From positions 1-40,229 of the forward strand of contig JAGWIC010000018.1 of the NCBI GenBank assembly GCA_028866435.1: a DNA stretch of 40,229 nucleotides, read 5' to 3'. Positions 1-9,126 of this stretch are shown piece after piece. The notes beneath the pieces were generated by a model. That model was given only the letters and a program-made list of their open reading frames with translations, had not been told where the DNA came from and made no database searches. Source of the stretch: Lysobacteraceae bacterium. GTDB lineage: Bacteria; Pseudomonadota; Gammaproteobacteria; Xanthomonadales; Rhodanobacteraceae. Position numbers and translations under genes: made by a program. Each line of letters begins with the position of its first letter. Positions within the stretch are counted from its first letter, which is position 1.

Positions 1-2934
1 CGCTACAACGGCACCAAGACGGTGGCGATCACGCCGGACTACGCCGAGGTCGCCAAGCTCACCGATCACTGGCTGCATCCCAAGCAGGGCACCGACGCGG
101 CGCTGGCGTTCGCCTTCGGCCACGTCATCCTGAAGGAGTTCCACGTCGACCGGACGGTGCCGTATTTCAACGACTACTGCCGCCAGTACAGCGACATGCC
201 GTTGCTGGTGCAGCTGGAGCGGCGGGCCGATGGCCGGCTGGTGCCGGGGCGCTTCCTGCGCGCCAGCGACCTGGGCGGGCTGGGCGAGGCGAATCATCCG
301 GACTGGAAGACCCTGGCCTGGGACGAGAACAGCGGGCAGATCGTCGTGCCCAACGGCTCGGTCGGCTTCCGCTGGGGCGAGCAGGGCAAGTGGAACATCG
401 AGGAAAAGGACAGCGCCGGTCGCGCCACCCGCCTGCGCCTGAGCCTGGCCGACTTCAACGACGGCATCGAGGCGGTCAGCTTCCCCTACTTCGGCGGCAT
501 CGAGCACGATCGCTGGACCGCCTCGAAATTCGACGACGTGCTCGAGCGCAACATTCCGGTCCGCAAGCTGCAGCTGGCCGACGGCAAGCAGTGGGAAGTG
601 GCCACCGTGTACGACCTGCTGCTGGCGCAGTACGGCGTCGACCGCGGGTTCGGCGGCGGCAACGTGGCCAGCAGTTTCGACCAGGATCTGCCCGGCACAC
701 CGGCGTGGCAGGAAAGGATCACCGGCGTGCCGCGCGCCGAGGTGATCGAGATCGCCCGCGAATTCGCCGACACGGCCGCCAAGACCGGCGGCCGCAGCAT
801 GATCATCGTCGGCGCCGGCATGAACCACTGGTTCCACAACGACATGAACTACCGCGGCCTGATCAACATGCTGATCATGTGCGGTTGCGTCGGCCAGACC
901 GGCGGCGGCTGGGCGCACTACGTGGGACAGGAAAAGCTGCGGCCGCAGACCGGCTGGCAGCCGCTGGCGTTCGGCCTGGACTGGAGCCGCCCGCCGCGGC
1001 AGATGAACGGCACCTCGTTCTTCTACTTCATGTCCGACCAGTGGCGTTACGAAAAACTGGCGATGAAGGAGATCCTGTCGCCGCTGGCCGACCCCGCCAA
1101 GTACAGCGGAAGCCAGGCCGACTTCAACCTGCGGGCGATCCGCATGGGCTGGCTGCCGAGTGCCCCGCAGCTCGACCGCAACCCGCTGCAGATCGCCGCG
1201 GCGGCGGCAAAGGCCGGGCAGGCGCCGGCCGACTACGTGGTCGACCAGTTGCAGCGGGGCACGCTCGACTTCGCCTATGCCGATCCCGATGCGCCGGCCA
1301 ACTTCCCGCGCGTGATGTTCATCTGGCGCTCGAACCTGCTCGGTTCGTCGGGCAAGGGCCATGAATACATGCTGCGGCACCTGCTCGGCACCCGTCACGG
1401 CGTGCAGGGCAAGGACCTGGGCGAACTCGGCGCGGTCAAGCCGGAAGAGGTGAAGTGGCGCGACGAGGTGCCCGAGGGCAAGCTCGACCTGCTGGTCACG
1501 CTGGACTTCCGCATGTGCACCACGGCGCTGTATTCCGACGTGGTGCTGCCCACCGCGACCTGGTACGAGAAAAACGACCTCAACACCTCGGACATGCATC
1601 CGTTCATCCATCCGCTGTCCAAGGCGGTGGACCCGGCGTGGGAGTCGCGCAGCGACTGGGACATCTTCAAGGGCGTGGCGCAAACGGTGAGTGCGATGGC
1701 GCCTGGCGTGCTCGGCGTCGAGCAGGACGTGGTGCTGGTGCCGACCCTGCATGACACGCCCGGAGAGCTGGCGATGCCGCTCGGCGTGCAGGACTGGAAA
1801 AAAGGCCAGTGCGAGCCGATCCCGGGCAAGACCATGCCCTCGATCACGGTGGTCGAGCGCGACTACCCGAACCTGTACAAGAAGTTCACCTCGCTCGGGC
1901 CGTTGCTGGACAAGCTCGGCAACGGCGGCAAGGGCATGCAGTGGGATACCCGCGACGAGGTCGATTTTCTCGGCAAGCTCAACCACGCCGTGACCGAGGA
2001 AGGCGTCAGCCAGGGCCGCCCGCGGATCGACAGCGCGATCGACGCCTGCGAGGTCATCCTGCACCTGGCACCGGAGACCAACGGCCACGTGGCGGTCAAG
2101 GCGTGGCAGTCGCTGGGCACGTTCACCGGGCGCGAGCATACCCATCTCGCCGTCGGCAAGGAACACGAGGCGATCCGCTTCCGCGACATCCAGGCGCAGC
2201 CGCGCAAGATCATCTCCTCGCCGATCTGGTCGGGGCTGGAGGACGAGCACGTCAGCTACAACGCCTGCTACACCAACGTCCACGAGCTGATTCCCTGGCG
2301 CACGATCACCGGTCGCCAGCAGTTCTACCAGGACCACGAGTGGATGATCGCGTTCGGCGAGGGTTTCATGAGCTACCGCCCGCCGGTCGACACCCGGACG
2401 GTGGAGCCGCTGCACAACAAGCGCAGCAACGGCCATCGCGAGATCCTGCTGAACTGGATCACGCCGCACCAGAAGTGGGGCATCCACAGCACCTACAGCG
2501 ACAACCTGCTGATGCAGACGCTGTCGCGCGGCGGGCCGATCGTGTGGCTCAGCGAGGACGATGCGCGCGAGGCGGGCATCGAGGACAACGACTGGATCGA
2601 ACTGTTCAACGTCAACGGTGCGATCACCGCGCGCGCGGTGGTGAGCCAGCGCGTGATGCCGGGCATGGCGATGATGTATCACGCCCAGGAACGCATCATC
2701 AACATCCCCGGCTCGGAAATCACCGGCGGCCGCGGCGGCATCCACAACTCGGTGACCCGGGTGGTGCTCAAGCCGACCCACATGATCGGCGGCTACGCGC
2801 AACTGGCCTGGGGCTTCAACTACTACGGCACCTGCGGCACCAACCGGGACGAGTTCGTGATCGTGCGCAAGATGGACAAGGTCGACTGGCTCGACGGCGA
2901 GCCGGTACCGGCCAACGCGAAGGAGGTGGCGTGA
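1..2934 (+). CDS. narG: Respiratory nitrate reductase alpha subunit NarG (5' partial)
   Basis: Catalytic molybdopterin subunit of the membrane-bound nitrate reductase, reducing nitrate to nitrite at the cytoplasmic face of the inner membrane. The reading frame is open from the first base, so the true start is upstream. About 977 residues remain of a family length near 1240, and the part carrying the N-terminal [4Fe-4S] cluster and the Mo-ligand Asp is outside the window. The remaining sequence follows E. coli NarG closely from memory, with segments such as NYRGLINMLI, CVGQTGGGWAHYVGQEKLRP, IWRSNLLGSSGKGHE, LPTATWYEK and TPHQKWGIHSTYSDN. The C-terminal molydopterin-binding barrel is complete up to the stop. 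The stop overlaps the narH start by one base (TGATG). The promoter cannot be seen. Confidence 0.98.
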   Translation, partial: RYNGTKTVAITPDYAEVAKLTDHWLHPKQGTDAALAFAFGHVILKEFHVDRTVPYFNDYCRQYSDMPLLVQLERRADGRLVPGRFLRASDLGGLGEANHPDWKTLAWDENSGQIVVPNGSVGFRWGEQGKWNIEEKDSAGRATRLRLSLADFNDGIEAVSFPYFGGIEHDRWTASKFDDVLERNIPVRKLQLADGKQWEVATVYDLLLAQYGVDRGFGGGNVASSFDQDLPGTPAWQERITGVPRAEVIEIAREFADTAAKTGGRSMIIVGAGMNHWFHNDMNYRGLINMLIMCGCVGQTGGGWAHYVGQEKLRPQTGWQPLAFGLDWSRPPRQMNGTSFFYFMSDQWRYEKLAMKEILSPLADPAKYSGSQADFNLRAIRMGWLPSAPQLDRNPLQIAAAAAKAGQAPADYVVDQLQRGTLDFAYADPDAPANFPRVMFIWRSNLLGSSGKGHEYMLRHLLGTRHGVQGKDLGELGAVKPEEVKWRDEVPEGKLDLLVTLDFRMCTTALYSDVVLPTATWYEKNDLNTSDMHPFIHPLSKAVDPAWESRSDWDIFKGVAQTVSAMAPGVLGVEQDVVLVPTLHDTPGELAMPLGVQDWKKGQCEPIPGKTMPSITVVERDYPNLYKKFTSLGPLLDKLGNGGKGMQWDTRDEVDFLGKLNHAVTEEGVSQGRPRIDSAIDACEVILHLAPETNGHVAVKAWQSLGTFTGREHTHLAVGKEHEAIRFRDIQAQPRKIISSPIWSGLEDEHVSYNACYTNVHELIPWRTITGRQQFYQDHEWMIAFGEGFMSYRPPVDTRTVEPLHNKRSNGHREILLNWITPHQKWGIHSTYSDNLLMQTLSRGGPIVWLSEDDAREAGIEDNDWIELFNVNGAITARAVVSQRVMPGMAMMYHAQERIINIPGSEITGGRGGIHNSVTRVVLKPTHMIGGYAQLAWGFNYYGTCGTNRDEFVIVRKMDKVDWLDGEPVPANAKEVA

Positions 2935-4478
2935 TGAAAGTCCGTGCCCAGATCGCGATGGTGCTCAACCTCGACAAGTGCATCGGTTGCCACACCTGCT
3001 CGATCACCTGCAAGAACGTGTGGACCTCGCGCGAGGGCGTCGAGTACGCCTGGTTCAACAACGTCGAGACCAAGCCCGGCATCGGCTACCCGAAGGAGTG
3101 GGAAAACCAGGACAAGTGGAACGGCGGCTGGGTGCGTACCCGTGCCGGCAAGCTGCTGCCGCGCGCCGGCGGGCGCTGGCGGATGCTGGCGAAGATCTTC
3201 GCCAATCCCGACCTGCCGCAGATCGACGACTACTACGAGCCGTTCGACTTCGACTACCAGCACCTGCACGATGCGCCCGAAGGCCGGCAACAGCCCACCG
3301 CGCGCCCGCGCTCGCTGATCAGCGGCGAGCGCATGCAGAAGATCGAATGGGGTCCCAACTGGGAGGAGATCCTCGGCACCGAGTTCGCCAAGCGCGCCAA
3401 GGATCGCAACTTCGACTCGATCCAGAAGGAGATCTACGGCGCGTTCGAGAAGACCTTCATGATGTACCTGCCGCGCCTGTGCGAGCACTGCCTCAATCCG
3501 GCCTGCGTGTCGGCGTGCCCAAGCGGCGCGATCTACAAGCGCGAGGAAGACGGCATCGTGCTGATCGACCAGGACAAGTGCCGCGGCTGGCGCATGTGCG
3601 TGTCGGCCTGCCCGTACAAGAAGATCTACTACAACTGGAAGAGCGGCAAATCCGAGAAGTGCATCTTCTGCTACCCGCGCATCGAGATGGGCGAGCCGAC
3701 CGTGTGCGCGGAGACCTGCGTCGGCCGCATCCGCTATCTCGGCGTGATGCTGTACGACGCCGACCGCATCCAGCAGGCCGCGTCGGTGCCCGCTGAGCAG
3801 GACCTGTACCAGGCCCACCTGGACATCTTCCTAGACCCGTTCGATCCGAAAGTGAACGAGGCGGCGCGTGCCGAAGGCATTCCGGACAACTGGCTGGAGG
3901 CCGCCAGGTCGTCGCCGGTATACAAGATGGCGATCGAGTGGAAGCTGGCACTGCCGCTGCATCCGGAGTACCGCACGCTGCCCATGGTCTGGTACGTGCC
4001 GCCGCTGTCGCCGATCCAGTCGGCCGCCGAGCGGGGCCGCATCGGCATGAACGGCGAGTTGCCCGACGTCGCCTCCTTGCGCATCCCGGTGCGCTACCTG
4101 GCCAACCTGCTCACCGCGGGCGACGAAGCGCCGGTGGTTCGCGCACTGGAACGCATGATGGCGATGCGTGCATGGCGCCGCGCGCGTAACGTCGACGGCG
4201 TCGAGGACCTGGCCGTGCTCAGGCAGGCGGGGCTTACCGTCGAGCAGGCCGAAGAGATGTACCGCTACCTGGCGATCGCCAATTACGAGGATCGTTTCGT
4301 GGTGCCCACGGCACACCGGGAATACGCCAACGACGCATTCGGCGAGCGCGGCGGCTGCGGCTTTACCTTCGGCAACGGCTGCAGCGGGAACAGCCCGGCC
4401 GACCTGTTCACCCAGCGCAGGACGACCACCTATGCCGTGCACCCGAATCGGCAGGAAAAGAACGAGGTGAGCCCATGA
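2934..4478 (+). CDS. narH: Respiratory nitrate reductase beta subunit NarH
   Basis: Electron-transfer subunit of NarGHI, carrying one [3Fe-4S] and three [4Fe-4S] clusters between the NarI hemes and NarG. The 514 residues match the usual length of about 512. Cluster ligands are visible: C16-x2-C19-x2-C22-x3-C26 near the N-terminus, C183-x2-C186-x4-C191-x3-C195, and C216-R-G-W219-x2-C222-x3-C226. In the last motif Trp219 replaces a Cys, as in the known [3Fe-4S] site. A further Cys group follows around KCIFCYPRIEMGEPTVCAETC. The start was chosen because AAGGAGG lies just upstream and the ATG overlaps the narG stop. The 3' end overlaps narJ by four bases, which implies translational coupling. Confidence 0.98.
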   Translation: MKVRAQIAMVLNLDKCIGCHTCSITCKNVWTSREGVEYAWFNNVETKPGIGYPKEWENQDKWNGGWVRTRAGKLLPRAGGRWRMLAKIFANPDLPQIDDYYEPFDFDYQHLHDAPEGRQQPTARPRSLISGERMQKIEWGPNWEEILGTEFAKRAKDRNFDSIQKEIYGAFEKTFMMYLPRLCEHCLNPACVSACPSGAIYKREEDGIVLIDQDKCRGWRMCVSACPYKKIYYNWKSGKSEKCIFCYPRIEMGEPTVCAETCVGRIRYLGVMLYDADRIQQAASVPAEQDLYQAHLDIFLDPFDPKVNEAARAEGIPDNWLEAARSSPVYKMAIEWKLALPLHPEYRTLPMVWYVPPLSPIQSAAERGRIGMNGELPDVASLRIPVRYLANLLTAGDEAPVVRALERMMAMRAWRRARNVDGVEDLAVLRQAGLTVEQAEEMYRYLAIANYEDRFVVPTAHREYANDAFGERGGCGFTFGNGCSGNSPADLFTQRRTTTYAVHPNRQEKNEVSP

Positions 4479-5158
4479 ACGTGCTGAAGCTGATCGGCGT
4501 GCTGCTGGACTATCCCCAGGACGAACTGTGGCAGCACGGCGGGGAGTTGCTGGACGCGGTGAACGTGCCGAATCTTCCGGTGGCACGCCGGACGGAATTG
4601 GCGGCGTTCGTGCAGGATCTGCTCGACATGGATTCGCTCGCCGCGCAGGACAGGTGGCTGCAGACGTTTGATCGCGGCCGCTCCATGAGCCTGCTGCTGT
4701 TCGAGCATATCCACGGCGAATCGCGCGATCGTGGCCAGGCGATGGTCGACCTGATCGAAGCCTACCGCCGCCAGGGTTTCGATCTGGCCGCCAGGGAACT
4801 GCCCGACTACCTGCCGCTGGTGCTGGAATTTCTGGCGCAGCGGCCGCAAAACGAGGTGCAGGACTGGCTTGCCCACATCGGCCACATCGTCGGCATGCTG
4901 GCCGCGCGCGCCGGCGAGCGCGGCAGCCCTTACCGGGTGCTGTTCGAGCTGTTGCTGGAACTGGCCGATGGCAAGCTGGACCTGACCGCACTGCGCCTGC
5001 GTGCCAGCGAGGAGCCGCGCGACGACACCGCCGAGGCGATGGACCGCCTGTGGCAGGAGGAAATGGTTCGATTTGGCGCCCAGGCACCCGCCGACGACTG
5101 CCGGCCGGCCACCCGCGGGGCGCCTTTCTCCACGGTTACCCCGCAGGTGCAGCCATGA
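4475..5158 (+). CDS. narJ: Nitrate reductase assembly chaperone NarJ
   Basis: System-specific chaperone of the TorD/NarJ family. It binds apo-NarG and promotes molybdenum and Fe-S cofactor insertion before the complex docks on NarI, and it is not part of the final enzyme. The 227 residues fit the family size of about 230. The protein is mostly helical and acidic, with the typical N-terminal LKLIGVLLDYPQDELWQH and the central ELPDYLPLVLEFLA segment of NarJ. The ATG overlaps the narH stop (ATGA) and its own stop overlaps the narI start in the same way. Identity rests on motif recognition and on position between narH and narI. Confidence 0.96.
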   Translation: MNVLKLIGVLLDYPQDELWQHGGELLDAVNVPNLPVARRTELAAFVQDLLDMDSLAAQDRWLQTFDRGRSMSLLLFEHIHGESRDRGQAMVDLIEAYRRQGFDLAARELPDYLPLVLEFLAQRPQNEVQDWLAHIGHIVGMLAARAGERGSPYRVLFELLLELADGKLDLTALRLRASEEPRDDTAEAMDRLWQEEMVRFGAQAPADDCRPATRGAPFSTVTPQVQP

Positions 5159-5859
5159 GCTATCTCGACCAGTTCGCGTTCCAGTTCTATCCCTACATCG
5201 CCATGGCGGTGTTCTTCATCGGCAGCTGGGCCCGTTTCGACCGCGCCATGTACACCTGGCGCACCGGTTCGAGCCAGCTGCTGTCCGGCCGCGGCATGCG
5301 GGTCGGCAGCAACCTGTTCCACGTCGGCATCCTGATCATCCTTGGCGGGCATCTGGTCGGCCTGTTGACCCCGCACGAGGTCTATACGCTGCTGATCACC
5401 GCCCCGCAGAAGCAGTTGCTGGCGATGTCGGTCGGCGGGGTGGCCGCGGTGTTCTGCTTCATCGGCATCGGCATCCTGCTGGTCCGCCGCCTGGGCAACC
5501 CGCGCGTGCGCGCCACCGGCACCACCGGCGACACGCTGATCCTGGTCCTGCTGTTCGTCCAGCTGCTGCTGGGCATGGGCACGATCGTCGTGTCGTCGCA
5601 TCACCTGGACGGCGGCGAGATGATCCTGCTGGGCGACTGGGCGCAGCACATCGTGACGTTCCGCCCCGGTGCGGCCGCCTACATCGCGGGTGTTTCGTGG
5701 ATCTACAAGGTGCACGTGTTTCTCGGCATGACCCTGTTCCTGCTCGCACCGTTCACCCGGCTGGTGCATGTGTGGAGCATCCCGGTCAGCTATCTGTGGC
5801 GGCCGTACCAGGTGGTGCGCCGACGGCAGGCGACCTTGCGCTACGGGCCGAGGGCGTGA
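5155..5859 (+). CDS. narI: Respiratory nitrate reductase gamma subunit NarI (cytochrome b)
   Basis: Membrane anchor that oxidises quinol and passes electrons through two b-type hemes to NarH. It has 234 residues with five hydrophobic segments. The four heme-ligand histidines are visible at His56, His66, His187 and His205, the same numbers as in E. coli NarI, within NLFHVGILIILGGHL and KVHVFLGMTLFLLAPFTRLVH. The frame is open further upstream, but the start at the narJ overlap (ATGA) was chosen because it gives the standard MSYLDQFAFQFYPYIA N-terminus. The quinol it uses may be supplied by the anaerobic ubiquinone genes found later in this window (inference). Confidence 0.98.
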   Translation: MSYLDQFAFQFYPYIAMAVFFIGSWARFDRAMYTWRTGSSQLLSGRGMRVGSNLFHVGILIILGGHLVGLLTPHEVYTLLITAPQKQLLAMSVGGVAAVFCFIGIGILLVRRLGNPRVRATGTTGDTLILVLLFVQLLLGMGTIVVSSHHLDGGEMILLGDWAQHIVTFRPGAAAYIAGVSWIYKVHVFLGMTLFLLAPFTRLVHVWSIPVSYLWRPYQVVRRRQATLRYGPRA

Positions 5860-5861
5860 GC

Positions 5862-6773
5862 ATGGGCGGCACGGATCCGGGCATGCGGCGCATTCCGCTG
5901 ACCGTCATCGGCTCGGCCAAGCCGATGACGCAGGAGGCGCGGGAACACGAGCACGATGCCGCCGGCGAGGGGCCGCGCAGCTTCGGCCAGGCGGCGCCGT
6001 GCTACCTGTTCGTCGCCGACACCCCGATCAGCGAGGCGCAGATCGCGCAGGAGATGCAGCATCACCGCGCCATCACGCCGGAACGCTCCCGCGCCGATGC
6101 TGCCCGCGCCCTGGTGGTGCGCGAGCTGCTGCGGCTGGAGGTGCTGCGGCTCGGCCTTGCCGACGCGGTCCGTCCGCTGGGTCAGGAGACGCCGGAGGAG
6201 GCCAGCATCAGGCTGCTGCTCGAGCGCGAGACCGAGGACCGGCTGCCCAGCGAGGACGACTGCCGCCGCTACTACGCGCAGAACCGGGAGCGGTTCCGGG
6301 CGCCGGATCGCATCAGTGTACGCCACATCCTGCTCGCCGCCGCCACCGACGATGTCGCCGGGCGCATTCGCGCCCGTGCCGAAGGCGAGCGGCTGATTGG
6401 CGAACTCAAGCACAACCCCGTGCTGTTTGCCGATTTCGCCATGCGCCATTCCGATTGCCCGTCGAAAGAGCAGGGCGGTGCGTTGGGCTGGCTGCAGCGC
6501 GGCCAGACCACGCCCGAATTCGATCGGCAGATTTTCCGCCTGCGCGAAGGCCTCGCGGCGTTTCCGGTGGAATCGCGCTGGGGCTACCACGTGGTCGCCA
6601 TCGACGAAATCCAGGCGGGCGAGGCGCTCGAGTTCGAGCAGGTGCGGGTACGGATCTCCGACTACCTGGAACTGCAGGTGCGCCAGCGCGAACTGCAGCA
6701 TTACCTGCACGAGTTGAAACAGCGCCACGAGGTGCGCGGCCTGGACGAGATCGAGGCGCTCGCCGGGGCCTGA
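5862..6773 (+). CDS. Cytoplasmic PpiC/NifM-like peptidyl-prolyl isomerase of the nar operon
   Basis: Parvulin-type prolyl cis-trans isomerase of 303 residues. The parvulin domain spans roughly residues 150-252 (ISVRHILLAA, CPSKEQGGALGWLQRGQ, ESRWGYHVVAIDEI). The N-terminal half is helical and resembles the chaperone part of SurA/NifM proteins. There is no signal peptide and no membrane segment, so it should act in the cytoplasm, unlike SurA or PpiD. It starts two bases after narI and is clearly in the same transcript. From general knowledge, PpiC-type genes occur in other proteobacterial nar operons, for example in Pseudomonas, and NifM matures the nitrogenase iron protein. Help with NarG/NarH folding is therefore a reasonable guess but not shown. 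An alternative in-frame ATG lies seven codons downstream. Confidence 0.85.
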   Translation: MGGTDPGMRRIPLTVIGSAKPMTQEAREHEHDAAGEGPRSFGQAAPCYLFVADTPISEAQIAQEMQHHRAITPERSRADAARALVVRELLRLEVLRLGLADAVRPLGQETPEEASIRLLLERETEDRLPSEDDCRRYYAQNRERFRAPDRISVRHILLAAATDDVAGRIRARAEGERLIGELKHNPVLFADFAMRHSDCPSKEQGGALGWLQRGQTTPEFDRQIFRLREGLAAFPVESRWGYHVVAIDEIQAGEALEFEQVRVRISDYLELQVRQRELQHYLHELKQRHEVRGLDEIEALAGA

Positions 6774-6855
6774 GCAACCTTCTTGCGGTGCCGCCACCGC
6801 CGCGTTCGCGCCGCGCCGGTGGAATCGCCGCCCACCCAACAACGGAAGCCGCACC

Positions 6856-8169
6856 ATGCCAGATCAGGTCAACGTGTCGAACGGCGAGCAGCAGCGCGCG
6901 CTGTGGCTGGGTACCTTTGCGTTCACCGTGTGCTTCGCGGTGTGGACGCTGTTTTCGATCATCGGCATCCAGATCAAGCAGCAGCTGGCACTGAACGACA
7001 CCGAGTTCGGCCTGCTGGTCGCCACCCCGGTGCTCACCGGTTCGTTGTCGCGCACCCTGCTGGGCATCTGGGCGGATCAGTTCGGTGGCCGCAGGATCCT
7101 TGCCCTGGTGATGCTGAGCAGCGCCGTGGCGACCTGGCTGCTGACCTGGGCCGCGAGTTACCCGATGTTCCTGCTGGCGGCGTTGTTCATGGGCCTGGCC
7201 GGCGGTTCGTTCCCGGTGGGCATCGCCTATGTCGCGAGCTGGTTTCCGGCCCGCCGCCAGGGCACTGCGCTGGGCATCTTCGGCGCCGGCAACGTGGGCG
7301 CGGCGGTGACCAGCCTGCTCGCGCCGACGGTGATGGTGGCGTACGGCTGGATGGCGGTCGCGCGCACCTGGTCCGTCGGCCTGGCGCTCGCCGCCGTGGT
7401 CTTCTACGCGTTCAGCAAGGAAGATCCGCTGCGGGCAGCGCGCCGCACGTCGGGTGTCGCGTCGATGCCGTTCCTGAAGCAGATCGAGCCGTTGAAGAAC
7501 CTGCAGGTATGGCGATTCTCGCTGTACTACTTCTTCGTGTTCGGCGGCTTCGTGGCGCTGGCGTTGTGGCTGCCGCGCTTCCTGATCGGTGCCTACGGGC
7601 TGGACATAGAGGCGGCCGGCATGGTGGCCGCGTTCTACACGCTGCCGGCCAGCCTGTTCCGCGCCGGCGGCGGCTGGCTGTCCGACCGGATCGGCGCCCG
7701 CCGGGTGATGTACTGGACCTTCTCGGTCGGCGCGCTGTGCACCTTGCTGCTGTCCTATCCGGATACGCGGTACCTGGTGAAGGGCGTGCACGGCGACCTC
7801 AGCTTCCACCTGGCGCTCGGCGTAGTTCCGTTCACCGTACTGGTGTTCGTGCTTGGCTTCTTCATGTCGCTGGGCAAGGCCGCGGTGTACAAGCACATCC
7901 CGGTCTACTACCCGAGCCATGTCGGCGCCGTGGGCGGCATGGTGGGCATGATCGGTGGCCTGGGCGGCTTCGTCCTGCCGATCACCTTCGGCGCCCTGAA
8001 CGACCTGGTCGGGGTATGGACCAGCTGCTTCATGCTGCTGTTCGTGCTGGTCACCTGCGCGCTGGCATGGATGCATTTTGCGATAAGGCGGATGGAGCGC
8101 CGGCAATTCCCGCAGGTGGGGCGCGCCGGCGACCTGCCGGAGATCATGGCGGCGCGGGAGCGGGCGTGA
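6856..8169 (+). CDS. narK: Nitrate/nitrite transporter, NarK family (MFS)
   Basis: Inner-membrane major facilitator of 437 residues with about 12 hydrophobic segments, bringing nitrate in and/or exchanging it for nitrite. Visible family marks are the first Gly-rich nitrate signature GAGNVGAAVTSLLAP, the second one GGMVGMIGGLGGFVLPI, and the Arg in SLSRTLLG that aligns with the nitrate-binding Arg89 of E. coli NarK. The single-unit length and 12-helix pattern fit a NarK1- or NarK2-type protein, but I cannot say which, so proton symport versus nitrate/nitrite antiport stays open. It lies 82 bp behind the prolyl isomerase gene with no terminator between, so it probably belongs to the nar transcript. 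That position differs from the common narK-first order. Confidence 0.95.
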   Translation: MPDQVNVSNGEQQRALWLGTFAFTVCFAVWTLFSIIGIQIKQQLALNDTEFGLLVATPVLTGSLSRTLLGIWADQFGGRRILALVMLSSAVATWLLTWAASYPMFLLAALFMGLAGGSFPVGIAYVASWFPARRQGTALGIFGAGNVGAAVTSLLAPTVMVAYGWMAVARTWSVGLALAAVVFYAFSKEDPLRAARRTSGVASMPFLKQIEPLKNLQVWRFSLYYFFVFGGFVALALWLPRFLIGAYGLDIEAAGMVAAFYTLPASLFRAGGGWLSDRIGARRVMYWTFSVGALCTLLLSYPDTRYLVKGVHGDLSFHLALGVVPFTVLVFVLGFFMSLGKAAVYKHIPVYYPSHVGAVGGMVGMIGGLGGFVLPITFGALNDLVGVWTSCFMLLFVLVTCALAWMHFAIRRMERRQFPQVGRAGDLPEIMAARERA

Positions 8170-8263
8170 CCGCGCCGACAGCCGCCCTAACGAGGCATCC
8201 GCGCGACGTCACGCTGCGGCCTTCGGCCCTGCGCTCGCTGCCCGCGGCCATGGATGCGCAATC

Positions 8264-8665
8264 ATGCTGAGCAGCTTCCAGGATCTTCTCGCCGCCGCGC
8301 ACCGGCAAGCCGAGCCGCAACGGTTGTTGCTGGTGTTCGCCAGGGCCGAGTTGCCCGATGCCGCCACCGCCGCCCAGCGCGAGCGCTTCGATGCCGGCGA
8401 GGGCGGCGCGCTCTCGCCGGTGCTGTGCGTGGACAAGGCGCCGGCGGAGATCGCCACGTTCGATGCGCTGGTGGCGGAGTCGGCGCGCACCGGCATGGGC
8501 TGGGACGTCGTCTTCGTGGCCAGCCTGGCCGGTCGCGCGGGCACGGCGCCCGGCCCCGACGAGGCGGCCCAGCCGCTGAGGTTCATGGTGAATGCGATCA
8601 ACCAGGGACGGCTGGCCGAGTTCGCGGCGTTCGACCGCCTTGGCAACGTGTTGCAGTTCGGTTGA
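8264..8665 (+). CDS. Conserved hypothetical protein (often mislabelled ribonucleotide reductase subunit alpha)
   Basis: Cytosolic protein of 133 residues with no signal peptide or membrane segment. I recognise the sequence type (FQDLLAAAHRQAEPQRLLLVF, GEGGALSPVLCVDK, WDVVFVASLAGRAG, QPLRFMVNAINQGR) as a conserved family of beta- and gammaproteobacteria. To my knowledge it carries the database name ribonucleotide reductase subunit alpha without having any ribonucleotide reductase motif, and its function is unknown. The 94 bp between narK and this gene hold no clear terminator or FNR box. The gene ends one base before the stop of the convergent membrane-protein gene, so the two transcripts must overlap at their ends. 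Confidence 0.8.
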   Translation: MLSSFQDLLAAAHRQAEPQRLLLVFARAELPDAATAAQRERFDAGEGGALSPVLCVDKAPAEIATFDALVAESARTGMGWDVVFVASLAGRAGTAPGPDEAAQPLRFMVNAINQGRLAEFAAFDRLGNVLQFG

Positions 8666-8666
8666 T

Positions 8667-8987
8667 TCAGTGCAACAGCTGCAGTTCGAGGAAGAACACC
8701 AGCAGGACCGTGTTGATCCCCCAGGCGACGGTCAGCGCCCTCGCGACCAGGCCGTAGCGCCGATCGCCGACGTTCGGTGCCGCCAGCCATACCGCACGGA
8801 CGATCCAGGCGGTGAACAGCAGCAGTGCCAGCAGCAGGCCGCGGACCAGCTCGAGGTGTGCTCCGGCAGACATCATCCACAGCACCGCGGCCCACGCCAG
8901 GTTGCTGGGGATCACGCCGTACAGCCAGAAGACCCGCCACAGCGGGGCGCGTTCCGCCCAGGCCATCACGCGTATTGCCATCGTCAT
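8667..8987 (-). CDS. Small hypothetical membrane protein (three predicted TM segments)
   Basis: A 106-residue protein with three strongly hydrophobic stretches at about residues 20-40, 48-68 and 84-104, separated by short charged loops. It is probably an inner-membrane protein. I do not recognise the family. A GGGGA-like ribosome site precedes the ATG, and a second ATG two codons later is possible. It is transcribed toward the preceding gene, with only one base between the two stop codons. Coding is supported by the clean hydrophobic pattern and its fit between neighbours, not by homology. Confidence 0.65.
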   Translation of the reverse strand: MTMAIRVMAWAERAPLWRVFWLYGVIPSNLAWAAVLWMMSAGAHLELVRGLLLALLLFTAWIVRAVWLAAPNVGDRRYGLVARALTVAWGINTVLLVFFLELQLLH

Positions 8988-9069
8988 TCCCCGTCACGTT
9001 TTCCATTGAAAGACTAGCAGCAATCCGGAGCATCCGGACCGCGCAAACCCGGTCGCCGCGGCCCCGTTC

Positions 9070-9087
9070 CGCCGCCCGCCGGCGGCG
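9070..9087 (-). terminator. GC-rich hairpin, possible weak terminator
   Basis: A 7-bp perfect stem (CGCCGCC/GGCGGCG) with a 4-base loop lies 40 bp downstream of the broken carboxymuconolactone decarboxylase gene on the minus strand. There is no T-tract, so its termination role is uncertain. Nothing else was seen in the region 8988-9126. Confidence 0.25.
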
Positions 9088-9126
9088 TTCCGGCCTGGCA
9101 TCCGGCACCCGCCGGACGATGGTCGC

